Source: Dromiciops gliroides (Eukaryota; Chordata; Mammalia; Microbiotheria; Microbiotheriidae). Taken from it: 64,000 bases of DNA. A program made the translations under genes and the position numbers. The notes under the pieces are model-generated. The model had not been told where the DNA came from. It did not search any database and saw only the letters and a list, made by a program, of their open reading frames with translations. Every line of letters starts with the position of its first letter. Position 1 is the first letter of the stretch. Where the stretch lies: contig NC_057862.1 of NCBI RefSeq assembly GCF_019393635.1, positions 268,598,441 through 268,662,440 of the forward strand, read 5' to 3'. Shown piece by piece: positions 1-10,317 of the stretch.

Positions 1-355
1 AAAGACTTCCATTCCATGACTACACCTAGAGGACATCTGAGAAAAGACTTTCAGAGACTTTAAATGAAAAGTTTTGTTTTGTTTTTGTTGTTTTTTTTTC
101 TTTTTCTCTTTCTGTTATAATATACACTATCTGTAACATGTACCCTCTGCAGAGGCCCTCCCTTTGCAAGAACAATGTCAAAGCGTCGGTTCATGAGGAC
201 AAAAAAACATTGCCCCTCTGGACAAAACTTTCCTCTCTCCCTTTTCTATATTGTTATTAACATACTGTTAGTTAATCATAGGTTATTATATTCTGTTATT
301 TTTGACTGTTTCATCAAGGAAACGTACCGTTTCTTGAGGAAACAAAGCGGGGAAC
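1..355 (+). mobile_element. ERV family A, 3' internal region (partial, cut by window edge)
   Basis: This stretch is closely similar to 63192-63726, and both end in a purine-rich tract (GAGGAAACAAAGCGGGGA here) directly before an LTR that begins TGTAACGATT. That is the position and composition of a retroviral polypurine tract. It is therefore the 3' end of an endogenous retrovirus-like element that starts left of the window. No meaningful reading frame is seen: the open frame at 175-360 runs through the tract into the LTR. Unlike the right-hand copy, it contains the 190-bp segment only once. Confidence 0.75.
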
Positions 356-723
356 TGTAACGATTGGAATAACGCCACCTGCTGGAGACTTACTGTAGAA
401 GAGTTCCGCCCATGAAGCGAAGGTCTTTGAGGGCAAGACCAGGAGTCTTTTCTTTGGCGTCAGGAAGTGACGCGGGCTAGTGGGAGGAGGAAGGAAGAGA
501 CTGGCGCTCGCTCTGGGGCTCTTTCCTGGGGACTCTGGTGGAGAAGGGAGCTAGAAATGTGCTCTCCCTTTAATAGATAGGAATCTAGGCCTTTCTCTCT
601 CTCTTTACCAAATTCTTATTCTCCTTAATAAATGCTTAAAAGCCTAACTCTTGCTAAAGCTTATAATTTATTGGCGACCACTCATTAGATATTTTAGACT
701 AGCTAGAATTTTAGCCCTTAACA
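356..723 (+). mobile_element. LTR, ERV family A (3' LTR)
   Basis: A 368-bp LTR that begins TGTAACGATT and ends GCCCTTAACA, so it has TG...CA termini. A polyadenylation signal AATAAA lies at 627-632. It differs from the LTR at 60643-61010 at only about a dozen places by eye, including small indels. It follows a polypurine tract, so it is the 3' LTR of the partial element to its left. The family name cannot be assigned without a repeat library. Confidence 0.8.
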
Positions 724-861
724 CACCAGCCCTGAATCCGGGAGGACCCAAGCCCAAATCCGGCCTCAGACACCTGGCACTCACCAGCTACTGGACCCTA
801 GGCAAGACACCTAACCCTGACTACCCCCACAAAAAACCCCAAAACAATAAAGAAATGCTTT
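724..861 (+). mobile_element. divergent tRNA-derived SINE
   Basis: The stretch resembles the marsupial SINE used throughout the window (CCGGCCTCAGACAC, then GGCAAGACAC, then an A-rich end) but lacks the head and is strongly diverged. It sits between the ERV LTR and the HAL1-like fragment. Confidence 0.5.
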
Positions 862-2590
862 AAAGGTATTATCCCTTCATATTCAACTCACACATGTGCC
901 TTCTGTCTAAGTATATTCCATTTAGCTGTACTAGTAATGAGAAAGTTCTTATGAGTTAGAAGCATCATCTTCCCATGTAAGAATGTAAACAGTTTAACCT
1001 TTTAATATCCCTCATGACTTCTTTTTTATTTATTTATTTATTTGCTCATGATTTCTTTTTCCCGTTTACCTTTTTATGCTTCTCTAGGGTCTTGTATTTG
1101 AAAGTCAAATTTTCTAATTAGTTCAGGTCTTTTCATTACAAATGCCTGAAAGTCCTCTCTTTCATTGAATTCCCATTTTCCCCCTGAAAGATTATACTCA
1201 GTTTTGCTGGATAGGTGATTCTTGGTTGTAATCCCAGTTCCTTTGCCCTCTGGAATATCATATTCTAAGCCCTTCGGTCCTTTAATGTAGAAGCTGCTAG
1301 ATCTTGTGCTATCCTGACTGGGGTTCCACAGTACTTAAATTGTTCCTTTCTGGCTGCTTGTAATATTTTCTCCTTGACCTGGGAGCTCTGGAATTTGGCT
1401 ATAACATTCTTGGAAGGTTTTATTTGGGGATCTCTTTCAGGAGGTGATTGGTGGATTCTTTCAATTTCTATTTTACCTTCTGTTTCTAGAATATCAGGGC
1501 AATTTTCCCTGGCAATTTCTTGGAAGATGATGTCTAAGCTCTTTCCTTGATGATGATTTTCAGGTAGACTGATAATTTTCAAATTATCTCTCCTGGACCT
1601 ATTTTCCAGGTCAGCAGTTTTTCCAAGAAGATATTTCACATTGCCCTCTATTTTTTTATTCATTTGGCTTTGCTTTATTGCGTCTTGGTTTCTCATAAAG
1701 TCACTAGCTTCCATTTGTTCAATCCTAATTCTTAGGCAATTATTTTCATCAGAGAGCTTTTGTACCTCCTTTTCCATTTGGCCAATTTGGCTTTTCAAGC
1801 TGTTGACTTTTTTTCATGACTTTCCTGCCTCACCTTCATTTCTCTTTTCATTTTTTCCTCTACCTCTCTTACCTTATCTTCAAAGTCCTTTTTGAGCCCT
1901 TCTATGGCCTGAGACCAATTCATATTTTTCTTGGAAGCTTTGGATGTAGGAACTTTGACTTTGTCATCTTCTTCTGAAGGTATATTTTGATCTTCCTTGT
2001 CAACCAAAGAAACTTTCCAGGGTCAGCATCTTTTTCTGTCTTCTCATTTTGTCAGCCTCTTTTTTGACTTTTAACTCCTTCTTAAAGAGGGGCACTGCTT
2101 CCAGGATATTCCAAGCTTTAGGGGGTCCCAGGTGGAACAATTTAAGGACAGGCACATTTTGTTCACCTCTGGCCTATGCTCTGGTCTGTAAGCAACCACA
2201 GGTCAGCTTGCTCTTTAACCTGGGAACAGATTTCTGTTTCACTGTGGTTGTAAACTCAGGTGAGCCTGCACCCCTCCCCCACCTGGGCCGGCACTCAAGA
2301 CCGCTTCCTGGTTCCAAGCATGGGCAATACAATAGAGTTCTGCCTCAGCACCAGCAGAGACCCCTGCAATCTCTCTGTCTCTAGCACAGCCTGCCTGGGG
2401 CTGGCTCTCCACAGTGAGAGCTGGGGCTGGCTTTGTGTCAGCACAGCCTGGGTCTGAGCTCCACTCTCACCCTGGTATAACAAACCTTTCCTGCTGACCT
2501 TCCAAGCCATCTTTGGCTGGAAAATGAGCTCACCCCATCCTTTTGTGGGTTCTGCTGCTCCAGGAATGATCTTATGGCATTATTTGGAGC
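862..2590 (-). mobile_element. HAL1-like / L1 fragment with ORF1 region and 5' UTR
   Basis: Read on the minus strand, this covers an L1-type 5' region (2590 to about 2010), an ORF1 relic (2007-1265) and ORF1 downstream sequence (1264-862). It is closely related to 28560-30147 along its whole length. Its downstream linker also matches that of the full-length L1 at 14760-14860. The 3' end is missing, so whether this was a half-L1 or a truncated L1 cannot be told here; the close relative at 27450-30147 suggests half-L1. Confidence 0.7.
1265..2007 (-). pseudogene. L1/HAL1 ORF1p relic (RNA-binding coiled-coil protein), frameshifted
   Basis: ORF1 of L1-type elements encodes an RNA-binding chaperone with an N-terminal coiled coil followed by an RRM and a C-terminal domain. 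The first frame (2007-1795) is charged and Lys/Glu-rich. The second (1798-1265) has heptad-like Leu/Ile spacing, then the RRM-like stretch SRRDNLKIISLPE and a downstream basic part with VKEKILQAARK. The two frames are one protein offset by -1 at a run of seven A (sense strand) at 1814-1808, where the context reads A AAA AAG. The same offset occurs in the copy at 28748-29400. The C-terminus is degraded. It probably encodes no functional protein today. Confidence 0.7.
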
Positions 2591-2879
2591 TATTTCTAGA
2601 AATTATCAATAGAGAGAAAGCATCAGAATTAAGGGAGATTGAGAAAAACCTGCAGGCGGGATTTTAACTGGGAAGTTAGAAGGCAGAGATAAGGTGGCAG
2701 AACATTCTAAACATGAGAACAGACTGAGGAAGTGCCAGGAGCCAGTTGTACATGTATGGAATATATGTGAATGGCAACTCACACCTTTGACACTGCAGCA
2801 GGTCCTTCTACCTTGATTGCTGAGCTGAGAACATGAGGAGTTTCACCCTTTTGGCTGGTGGTCTCTTGGAGACAGCTTT
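2591..2879. other. no gene; fragment of an old dispersed repeat
   Basis: Positions 2600-2760 share wording with 32370-33270 (for example GGGATTTTAACTGGGA and GGCAGAGATAAGG, next to the phrase about retained end fragments), so they look like a small piece of the same ancient, unassigned repeat. The remainder to 2879 has no recognisable feature. Confidence 0.35.
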
Positions 2880-3790
2880 TTAAAAAAATAATAAACATTT
2901 TGGGGGGCAGCTAGGTGGTGCAGTGGATAAAGCACTGGCCCTGGATTCAGGAGTACCTGAGTTCAAATCCAGCCTCAGACACTTGACACTTAACTAGCTG
3001 TGTGACCCTGGGCAAGTCACTTAACCCCCATTGCCCCACAAAATAAATAAATAAATAAATAAACAAACAAACAAACAAACATTTTTATTTATAGTTTAGG
3101 GTTTTAATTTTTCTCCCTCTTTCCCTCCCTCCCCATCTCCCTCCTTTAGGTGGCAGACAATCAAATATGGGTTATACAAGTATGATTATGTAAAACATTA
3201 CCATATTTGTAATTTTGTACAAGAAAACTTGATTTAAAAAATGAAGGAAAGTGAAAAATAGCATGCTTCAGTTAGTTCCATCAATATCAGTTCTTTCTTT
3301 AGAGGTGGATAGTATGTTTCATCAATAGTCCTTTGGGATTGTCTTGGATCATTGTATTGTGAATAGTCAAGTCATTCACAGTTCTTTATCAAACAATATT
3401 GCTGTCTCTGTGCACAATGTTCTCTTGGTTCTGTTCACTTCACTATACATAATTTCATACATGTCTTTCCAGGGTTTTCTGAAGTCATCCTGCTTGTCAT
3501 TTCATCACCATCATATACCACAGTTTGTTTAGCCATTCCCCAATTAATGGGCATTCTTTTGATTTCCAATTCTTAGCCACCACAAAAAGAGCTGCTAGGA
3601 ATATTTTTGAACAAAGAGGTCTTTTTCTCTTTTTGGGGATGTCTTTGGAGTGATATTGCTGGATCAGTATCTGCACAGTTCTATAACCCTTTGGGCACAG
3701 CTCCAAATTGCTCTCCACAATGGCTGGATCTTTTCACAACTCCACCAACAGTGGATTATTGTCCCAGCTTTCCCACATTGGAGAAAGCTT
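2880..3790 (-). mobile_element. L1 3'-end fragment, interrupted by a SINE
   Basis: Minus-strand L1 3' UTR and the end of ORF2. Frame 3718-3497 contains the recurring C-terminal ORF2 phrase ending in AALFVVAKNWKSKECP, also found at 10318-10809 and 54493-54768. The polypyrimidine tract with CCCTCC repeats is typical of the L1 3' UTR in this genome. A SINE is inserted at 2904-3080. Confidence 0.8.
2904..3080 (+). mobile_element. marsupial tRNA-derived SINE
   Basis: Complete copy: head GGGGGCAGCTAGGTGGTGCA, B box GAGTTCAAATCC, GACCCTGGGCAAGTCACTTA, then a simple tail of TAAA and CAAA repeats (3042-3079). It is inserted in the L1 fragment, with AAACATTTT on both sides as a probable duplication. 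Confidence 0.9.
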
Positions 3791-4770
3791 TTAAGAAGAC
3801 TACTCTAGTCAGGAGGTGGAGGAAAGAAAGTTCTTTTCTTACCCTAGCATAACGGTTGGATCAGTGTACTCCAGGACCCTATTTTCCACATGGAGTGTGG
3901 ACTCAAACAGCCAGACTTGTACTGGATGCCCTTGCATGCCTTTCATTTGCTTCCATGTTTCCTCTTCTCTAATGTCAATTTTGCGGATGTGGAAAGGTCT
4001 CAGAAAGGTCTTTGAATGCCAGCAACAAGGGCAATGTCTTCCAGAATGGTCATGGTTGCAAAAGGATGCAGGATGCAGCTTGAAACAAGAAAAGTATTTT
4101 GTTTTTTCTTTTTTTTTTTTGCGGGGCAATGAGGGTTAAGTGACTTGCCCAAGGTCACACAGCTGGTAAGTGTCAAGTGTCTGAGGCTGGATTTGAACTC
4201 AGGTCCTCCTGAATCCAGGGCCAGTGCTTTATCCACTGTACCACCTAGCTGCCCCCAAGAAAAGTGTTTGAACAGACTGTGCTCAATGGAGGTGAAATGT
4301 GAACTGGATAATCAGTAAATTAATGAGCACAAACTATATTTGGACCAACTAAATTTCAACATTACCCTTCCAAATGATGGTACTAGATGATAGTAACTGG
4401 TATTACTAGATTCTGTTCTAATCTATGATTCTTTATTGCTTAACAGTCCCTTTTCTGTGTGGGAATAGATTTCTAGTCCTATATATGTTTATATATTTGG
4501 GTATCTTTTTATACTTTCCCTTTTCCTGGGGAAACTACTTAACTAGCCAATTTCAATAATCAACAATTCTATTAGTAACAACTTTCCCCAAAGTAGCTGG
4601 GATAGGGATGAAGAGCCAATGAGTAGGAAAATTTGGGAAGTTCATTTCCCCAAGACAATCCTAGGGGCAATGAACCAAAGACAACCATAGTTATAATCAG
4701 AGGACAGGAATTAGCCTAGCATGCTAGTGCCTGTAGCTTCAGACACACGGTCGCTAGTCAAACACTGTGC
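3791..4770. other. no gene; mostly unassigned sequence
   Basis: Apart from the SINE at 4105-4256 nothing is recognised. Open frames at 3816-4139 and 3839-4129 run into the SINE and have no familiar content. Confidence 0.4.
4105..4256 (-). mobile_element. marsupial tRNA-derived SINE
   Basis: Complete minus-strand copy, with a poly-T run (tail) at 4107-4120 and ending CACCTAGCTGCCCC. Related 13-15 bp flanks AAGAAAAGTATTTTG and AAGAAAAGTGTTTG are the likely target-site duplication. Confidence 0.9.
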
Positions 4771-5421
4771 TGGAACAGAATTATTGAATTTGAGACTCAA
4801 AAGGGATATAAGCAGTCCAACTCATTCATAAAAAGAATTCCCATTCCCAACAAATGATCATTTAGTTTCTGCTACCTAGCTGGCAAGGAAAGGAAGTCTC
4901 CCACATTTAGAAACAGGTATCTCATTTTTGGATAGTTCCAAATGATAGGAAGATTTTCTGATATCAAGCCCTCATTAGCTTATTTGCATTTTTCACCTAT
5001 TGCTACTGCCATGGTCTTCTGGGGCTAAGCAGAACAAGTCTAATAACCTTTCATCCATACGGCAATCCTTCATATTTTAGAAGATAGTTATTCCTTCTGA
5101 GTCTTCTTTTTTCCAGGTTAAATGTTTCCATTCCATTCCATCTTTTCATTCTTCACTTGGCCATCATTTATAATTGATACAAAGGCCTTCAGCATCCTGG
5201 TTGTCCTCCTCTGGACACTAGAGATTATCCATGTTTTTCTTAAACTAATGTCCAGAACTGAATATAACATTCCAGATGATATCTGACTAAGAGAAGAAAC
5301 AGTGGGTCTATTACTCCCTATTCGGGAAGCTATTCCTTACCTCTATTAATGCAGTCCAAGGTCGCATTAGCTTTTTGTCATCTCTATCACACTGTTGACT
5401 TATCTTTTATTTCTCCTTCAA

Positions 5422-5564
5422 TTTTTTTTTCAGGGCAGTGAGGGTTAAGTGACTTGCCCAGGGTCACACAGCTAGTAAGTGTCAAGTGTCTGAGGCTGGA
5501 TTTGAACTCAGGTCCTCCTGAATCCAGGGCCAGTGCTTTATCCACTGTGCCACCTAGTTGCCCT
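5422..5564 (-). mobile_element. marsupial tRNA-derived SINE
   Basis: Minus-strand copy with T-run tail at 5422-5430 and head CACCTAGTTGCCCT at its right end, inserted in the CR1-like LINE. Confidence 0.9.
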
Positions 5565-5629
5565 CTATTGATTTATCTTGAGCTTTTGCTCCGTTATCTT
5601 CCCCAGATCTTTTTCATTACAATTGTAGC

Positions 5630-5830
5630 TAAAGGCAGTGAAGTGGTACAGGGGGTAGGGTTCCAGATCTAGCATCAAGATCTGAATTCAAATTTGACCA
5701 CACACACTAGGCAAATTACTTAATCTCTATCTGCCTTAATTTCCTCATATTGTGAGGATAAAGTGAGATATTTGGAAAATGCTTTGCAAACCTTAAAGTT
5801 CTATATGCTAGCTGTTATTATTCTTATTGT
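5630..5830 (+). mobile_element. MIR-class / CORE-SINE fragment
   Basis: Degraded copy with the MIR-like succession GGTACAGGGGG, CTGAATTCAAATTTGACC, GGCAAATTACTTAATCTC, CCTTAATTTCCTCAT and a tail ending in GCTGTTATTATT. It lies within the CR1-like LINE region. Confidence 0.55.
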
Positions 5831-6021
5831 TGAATGATGACTCTCCTATAATTATACTTGCAAAGTTGATTTTTGTCTACTTAAGTGCAAGGTTTTACAC
5901 TTGTCCCTATTGAACTATATGATTTTAGATTCATCCCAGTGCTGTTAGTCTATCAATATTCTTCTTGGATAATAATATTCTTGGATCCTGACTGTCATCC
6001 ACTATAATAGAAATATTTCTT

Positions 6022-6160
6022 GGGGCAGCTGGTTGGTACAGTGGATAAAGCACTGGCCCTGGATTCAGGAGTTCAAGTTCGGCCTCAGACACTTAACACT
6101 TACTAGCTGTGTGACCCTGGGCAAGTCACTTAACCCTCATTGTCCTGCAAAAAAAAAAAA
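6022..6160 (+). mobile_element. marsupial tRNA-derived SINE
   Basis: Plus-strand copy, slightly shortened between the head and B box, with a poly-A tail at 6149-6160. It is immediately followed by a second copy in the same orientation. Confidence 0.9.
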
Positions 6161-6164
6161 TATC

Positions 6165-6320
6165 GGGGCAGCTAGGTGGTGCAGTGGATAGAGCACCGGC
6201 CCTGGAGTCAGGAGTACCCGAGTTCAAATTCGGCCTCAGACACTTAACACTTACTAGCTGTGTGACCCTGGGCAAGTCACTTAACCCCAATTACCTCACA
6301 AAAACAAACAAACAAACAGA
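6165..6320 (+). mobile_element. marsupial tRNA-derived SINE (tandem partner)
   Basis: Complete plus-strand copy with a CAAA-repeat tail. It is inserted directly behind the tail of the copy at 6022-6160, so the A-rich tail probably served as its target. Confidence 0.9.
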
Positions 6321-6570
6321 AAACCCCAACTTTCTCAGAATTGTATTATCTGTAAATTTCGTGAGTATACATACCATCTATGCCTGTATGTTATTGATAA
6401 AATGTTAATATAGCAGAAGGTCAATCATAGATACCAGTGTACTCCACTGGAACCTCCCTGACACAGTGACATTGAGCTATTAGCAATTCTTCATTGAATC
6501 TGACCATTTCAATCCTGTTATGAATAAGTCTGATTGTATTATCATCTAATTGTAACCAAGGACTGATCCA

Positions 6571-7324
6571 TTAGCCCAGGCCTTATGAGCCTAATGTATA
6601 GAATGTTTCATCTGATGCAATGATGGAAGAAGTCCTCATGTGGACTTTGGAGCACTCATAGATATTCTGTAACTGGTTGTAGCCTGTTAACCATGTTAGG
6701 AAGAGAAGCCTCTTTGATTGGCAGCATTGACAGAGCTGGAAGTGGGTATGCATTCAAAGTATACTAGTCAGCCAGAACCACCTTCTTCCTTTTAGCTGTC
6801 TTATTCCTATCTGGAAACATTCCAGTAAGAGAAAAGAGATAATTTTGTAAGGGCCTTGTATCCTCCTTATCTGAGGTTGACATGTGCCTCTGATTCCTTT
6901 ACCTTGGCATTTGTTCTTTCATTTTAGGGGAAGGAGCTTGAACATTCTGGTCTTCTGAGTTTTAAAAGGTCAGGAGAGCTAAGCACCAGGAGATTCAGTA
7001 GTACAATCCAGCCAAGGGTTTGAAGCCAGCTGGTCTGACTCTTAGATCCTGAGGAGGAGAAATGATCTCTGCCTTCCAACCCAGTGTTATCTGAGACAAT
7101 TCAACAAGCTTCAATGCTTTATTTGGGCATGGACATGGTGAGACTATGTGGAACCTTTATTAAGTCTGAGGCTACTCTCCTTGGGGATAGAGATGGTACA
7201 GGGGAAAGAATGCCCCATAAATATTAAAGGAGGTATAAAATGTTGTACTCTGTTCTTACTATGTCTTCTAAGCAAATATGTCTTTGTAAAAGCTAATTGT
7301 TAAACTGAACCAAGCTGTCAGATT
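6571..7324. other. no gene; unassigned sequence
   Basis: I see no coding, repeat or RNA feature that can be supported. The part 7080-7260 contains ATGCTTTATTTGGGCATG and CTTTATTAAG, which would be AATAAA signals on the minus strand. A decayed LTR is possible but not shown. Confidence 0.3.
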
Positions 7325-7338
7325 GGAAGGAAATGGTA

Positions 7339-7527
7339 GAAGGGGGCAGCTAGGTGGCCCAGTGGATAAAGCACCGGCCCTGGATTCAGGAGGACCTGAG
7401 TTCAAATCCGGTCTCAGACACTTGACATTTACTAGCTGTGTGACCCTGGGCAAGTCACTTAATCCTCATTGCCCCGCAAAAAAAAAAAGAAAGAAAAAAG
7501 AAAGAAAAGAAAAGAAAAAGAAAGAAA
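7339..7527 (+). mobile_element. marsupial tRNA-derived SINE with perfect TSD
   Basis: Complete plus-strand copy followed by a long AAAG/AAAAG tail (7477-7527). The 14-bp duplication GGAAGGAAATGGTA is perfect on both sides (7325-7338 and 7528-7541), which defines the insertion exactly. Confidence 0.95.
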
Positions 7528-7658
7528 GGAAGGAAATGGTACAGCTCAGCTCTCTCCCTCTACACAACTACCTACTTACCACAGAATATACACCCTTGGC
7601 CAGTGGTCTATCTGGATCTCCAAGTGTAGAGCTTCAGCCCAAAGAAAATAGCTTCAGC

Positions 7659-8158
7659 TATAAGAAATGATTAGCAGATGGATTTCAGAAAAACCTGGAA
7701 AGACTTACATGAATTGATGCTGAGAACCAAGAGAACACTGTGCATAGTAACACAATATTGTGTAATGATTAACTGTAACAGACTTAACTCTTCTCAGCAA
7801 TACAATGATCTAAGACATTGCCAAAAGACTTATGATGGAAAATGCTCTCCACATTCAGGAAAAGAACTATGGAGTCTGAATGCAGATTGAAGCATACTGT
7901 TTTCACTTTTGTTGTTGCTTTTTGAGGTTATTGTTCTTGTTTATTCTTTCTTGCTTTTTTCCCCCTTTTATTCTGATTCTTCTCTTACAACATGACTAAT
8001 ATAGAAATATGTTTAACATGATTGTAATATATAACTTTATCAGATTTCTTGCTGGCTTTGGGAGGAGGAGGGCAGGGTGGGTGGGAGAAAAATTTGAAAC
8101 TCAAAAAACATCTTTACATGTAATTGGGAAAAAATTAAAAATAAAAGAAAATTTTAAA
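7659..8158 (+). mobile_element. 5'-truncated L1 with perfect TSD
   Basis: Plus-strand L1 3' end: the last part of ORF2 (GGATTTCAGAAAAACCTGGA, AGAACCAAGAGAACACTGTG), then the 3' UTR and an A-rich end. It is bounded by an 18-bp perfect duplication AAAGAAAATAGCTTCAGC at 7641-7658 and 8159-8176, the signature of L1 target-primed insertion. Confidence 0.9.
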
Positions 8159-8195
8159 AAAGAAAATAGCTTCAGCATGGCTGCCAGTCACTGAG

Positions 8196-8198
8196 GAA

Positions 8199-8273
<75 letters not shown>

Positions 8274-8315
8274 GAGGAAAGAAAGAAAGAAAGAAAGAAG
8301 GAAAAAAAGAAAAGG
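8196..8315 (+). repeat. (GAAA)n microsatellite
   Basis: About 20 uninterrupted GAAA units followed by interrupted GAAA/GGAAAA units. Reading frames across it (Phe/Leu/Ser-rich on the minus strand) are artefacts of the repeat. Confidence 0.95.
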
Positions 8316-8399
8316 GAGGAGGGACTAAATTGGTTTCTGAAGAAAGAAACTAAATGAAGGAGGGGCAACCTAAGACTTGGTTGTGAAATAAACAAAAAA

Positions 8400-8835
8400 T
8401 CCCTGTCCCCCTTCCTTTCTCCTAGGAAAAGGCAACTAGATATGTTTCACCAGAGGAAGGACAACTTTGGACTAGACTGTGGATTCAAGAAAAGGTTGTT
8501 TCTATTTTCTGTTTCCTCTCTTCTGCTTACAAGGAAAGGTCTTAAACTAAAATTGACCCTGGATGGAGAGGGAAGTACTGGTATTCTAGGTGAAGGAAGG
8601 GGCCCTAAATTGGTCTGCCTCTCCATCCCCACCCCAAGGAAAAGGGGAATCTGGGTGAAGGAATGACCTTGGGTCAAAGAAAGGACCCTGGGACAAAGGA
8701 AAAGGCCTCTGCTTGGTCTAATCACCAGAGTGGAGGAGAACTGGAACCCAGCTCTTGAGGAAAAGGAAAGGCCTACAGATTAAAGGAAAGGACCTCAAAA
8801 AGGTTGATTTGAGACTTGGACCCCAGGAAAGGAAC
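8400..8835 (+). repeat. diffuse array of AAGGAAAGG-like motifs
   Basis: The motif AAGGAAA(A)GG, often followed by CCT, recurs about eight to ten times at irregular 20-60 bp spacing (near 8424, 8486, 8533, 8597, 8637, 8680, 8698, 8761, 8784 and 8826). It may be a decayed minisatellite. Open frames here (8447-8725, 8442-8666) look incidental. Confidence 0.5.
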
Positions 8836-8989
8836 AAGATTTCTGCCAAAAAAAGAAAAAAGTAAACAAACAAAAAATAATAAAGTACTTTTATCATATC
8901 AGGGCTGTCCACAACAAAAAATCCATTAGAGAAAAATAACTCAAAAACACCAAACCTCAATAAAAGCATCAAAGAAAAATAGTTGACCC

Positions 8990-9175
8990 TCAAAATCAAT
9001 TAGAATTCCTTGAAGACATGTCTAATGAATATCATATGTTTTGCTTTATCAAGGGCTGGGGGAGGAGCAGGAGGAAGGGAGAGAATTTGGAACTCAAAAT
9101 TTTTAAAAACAAATGTTAAAAAATTTTAAATGTAATTGGGAAATATTTAAGAAAAAAATAACACTATACTTAAAA
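8990..9175 (+). mobile_element. L1 3' UTR fragment
   Basis: Contains the L1 3'-UTR succession found at 7990-8150 and 17760-17930: TATGTTTTGC, GGGAGGAGCAGGAGGAAGG, then TTTGGAACTCAAAATTTTTAA and an A/T-rich end. Confidence 0.7.
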
Positions 9176-9199
9176 TGAAAAAAAGACTTCCTTGAAGAA

Positions 9200-9560
9200 A
9201 TGATACAAGATACTTCTTTTAAAGTTTGATAGAATTCACTTATTAATCCATTTGTTCCTGGAATTTTTTTTTATTGAGATTTCATTTATGACTAGTTTAA
9301 TTTTTAATTATTTAAATCATCTATTCCCTGCTTTATTAATCTAAGTATTTGTATTTTTATAATTTTTTATCCATTTTCTTTATCAGTTTTGTTAGCATAT
9401 AATTGGGCAGAATCGTTACTGATAATTTCCTTTATTTCTTCTTTAATTATTGTGAGTTTTCATTTTTTTTACATATTGACACAAATAGTTTGGTTTTCCT
9501 CCCTTTCTTCAGATTAGCTATTTATTTTGATGGTTTTTTAAACTCCTGATTTTAATTATA
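9200..9560 (-). mobile_element. old L1 ORF2 internal fragment
   Basis: The plus strand parallels 12850-13100 of the full-length L1 (TTTGATAGAATTCACTTATTAATCC, written here in pieces, and GCATATAATTGGGCAGAAT). This places it in the middle of ORF2 on the minus strand. It is strongly diverged. Confidence 0.6.
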
Positions 9561-9576
9561 AATTCAATAATCTTTA

Positions 9577-9797
9577 AAAAAATAATAAACATTTTCTTTT
9601 ATAGTTTTGAGCTCCAGATTTTATCTCTCCTTCCCTTCCTCCCCTTCCCCCTTCCTGAGGCAGTAAGCAATCAGATGTGGGTTATACATGTACAATTATG
9701 TAAAACATTACCATATTAGTCATTTTGTATAAGAAAACTTGAATAAAAGAAAAAATGAAAGAAAGTGAAAAATAGAATGCTTCAATCTGTGTTCAAT
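9577..9797 (-). mobile_element. L1 3'-end fragment, target of the full-length L1
   Basis: Minus-strand L1 3' UTR similar to 3090-3290. It breaks at CAATATCAATTCTTT (9798-9812). Its continuation resumes after the inserted full-length L1 at 16838-16916 (GGAGGTGGATAGTATGC, GTCCTTTGGGATTGTCTTGG), exactly as in the uninterrupted fragment at 3290-3350. Confidence 0.8.
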
Positions 9798-9958
9798 CAA
9801 TATCAATTCTTTTTTAATAGAAGTATTTTATTATTTTCTAGTGACATGTAGAGATAGCTTTCAGCATTTGTTTACATAAGATTTCCAATTTCCAATTTTT
9901 CTGCCTCCCTCCCCTCCCTCCCCCCTTTCCCTAGACAGCAGGCAATCCGATATAGGTT

Positions 9959-9960
<2 letters not shown>

Positions 9961-10020
<60 letters not shown>

Positions 10021-10060
10021 CACATATATATATACATATATACACTTACACATATACATA
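9961..10060 (+). repeat. (CA)n / (TA)n microsatellite
   Basis: About 26 CA units (9963-10014) followed by alternating CATATA/TATACA sequence, inside the 3' UTR of the full-length L1. Confidence 0.95.
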
Positions 10061-10317
10061 TGTACGTACACACATACACCTACATAACAACATTAAACAT
10101 ATTTCTCCATCCGTCATGCTATAAGAGAAGAATCAGAGCAATAAGGAAAAACCTCAAAATAGAAAAACAACAGCACCCAAAACAAAAGAAATAGTATGGT
10201 TCAATCAGCATCCATATTCCATAGTTGGTTTTTTTTCCTGGATTTGGAGAGCCTTTTCCATCATGAGTCTCCTGGAACTCTCTTGTATCATTGTATTGGT
10301 GAGAAGAATCCAGTCCA

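Larger units (their letters stand above)
4770..6570 (-). mobile_element. CR1-clade LINE (L3-like), old, split by younger SINEs
   Basis: The plus strand shows, in order, phrases characteristic of the CR1/L3 3' region: CTGGGGCTAAGCAGAACAAG, CATCCTGGTTGTCCTCCTCT, CATTAGCTTTTTGTCATCTC, then CAAAGTTGATTTTTG and a segment around 6340-6470 matching the FADDTKLGG neighbourhood of CR1 reverse transcriptase on the minus strand. The element is heavily decayed and is interrupted by SINEs at 5422-5564, 6022-6160 and 6165-6320 and by a MIR-class repeat. The assignment comes from recognition of the family's text, not from an alignment. Confidence 0.7.

Noticed and set aside
6165-6320. tRNA gene calls from the A-box and B-box like motifs
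   Set aside because: The copies end in A-rich tails, have target-site duplications and cannot fold as a tRNA, so they are SINEs.
7268-7453. Recurring short protein MPRVTQLVSVKCLRPDLNSG and its reverse-strand counterpart at many places
   Set aside because: It is the translation of the tRNA-derived SINE; it appears wherever a SINE occurs and is not a gene family.
9861-10079. Cys/Val-rich and Tyr-rich frames over the (CA)n run, and Phe/Leu frames over (GAAA)n at 8135-8395
   Set aside because: Pure microsatellite translations.
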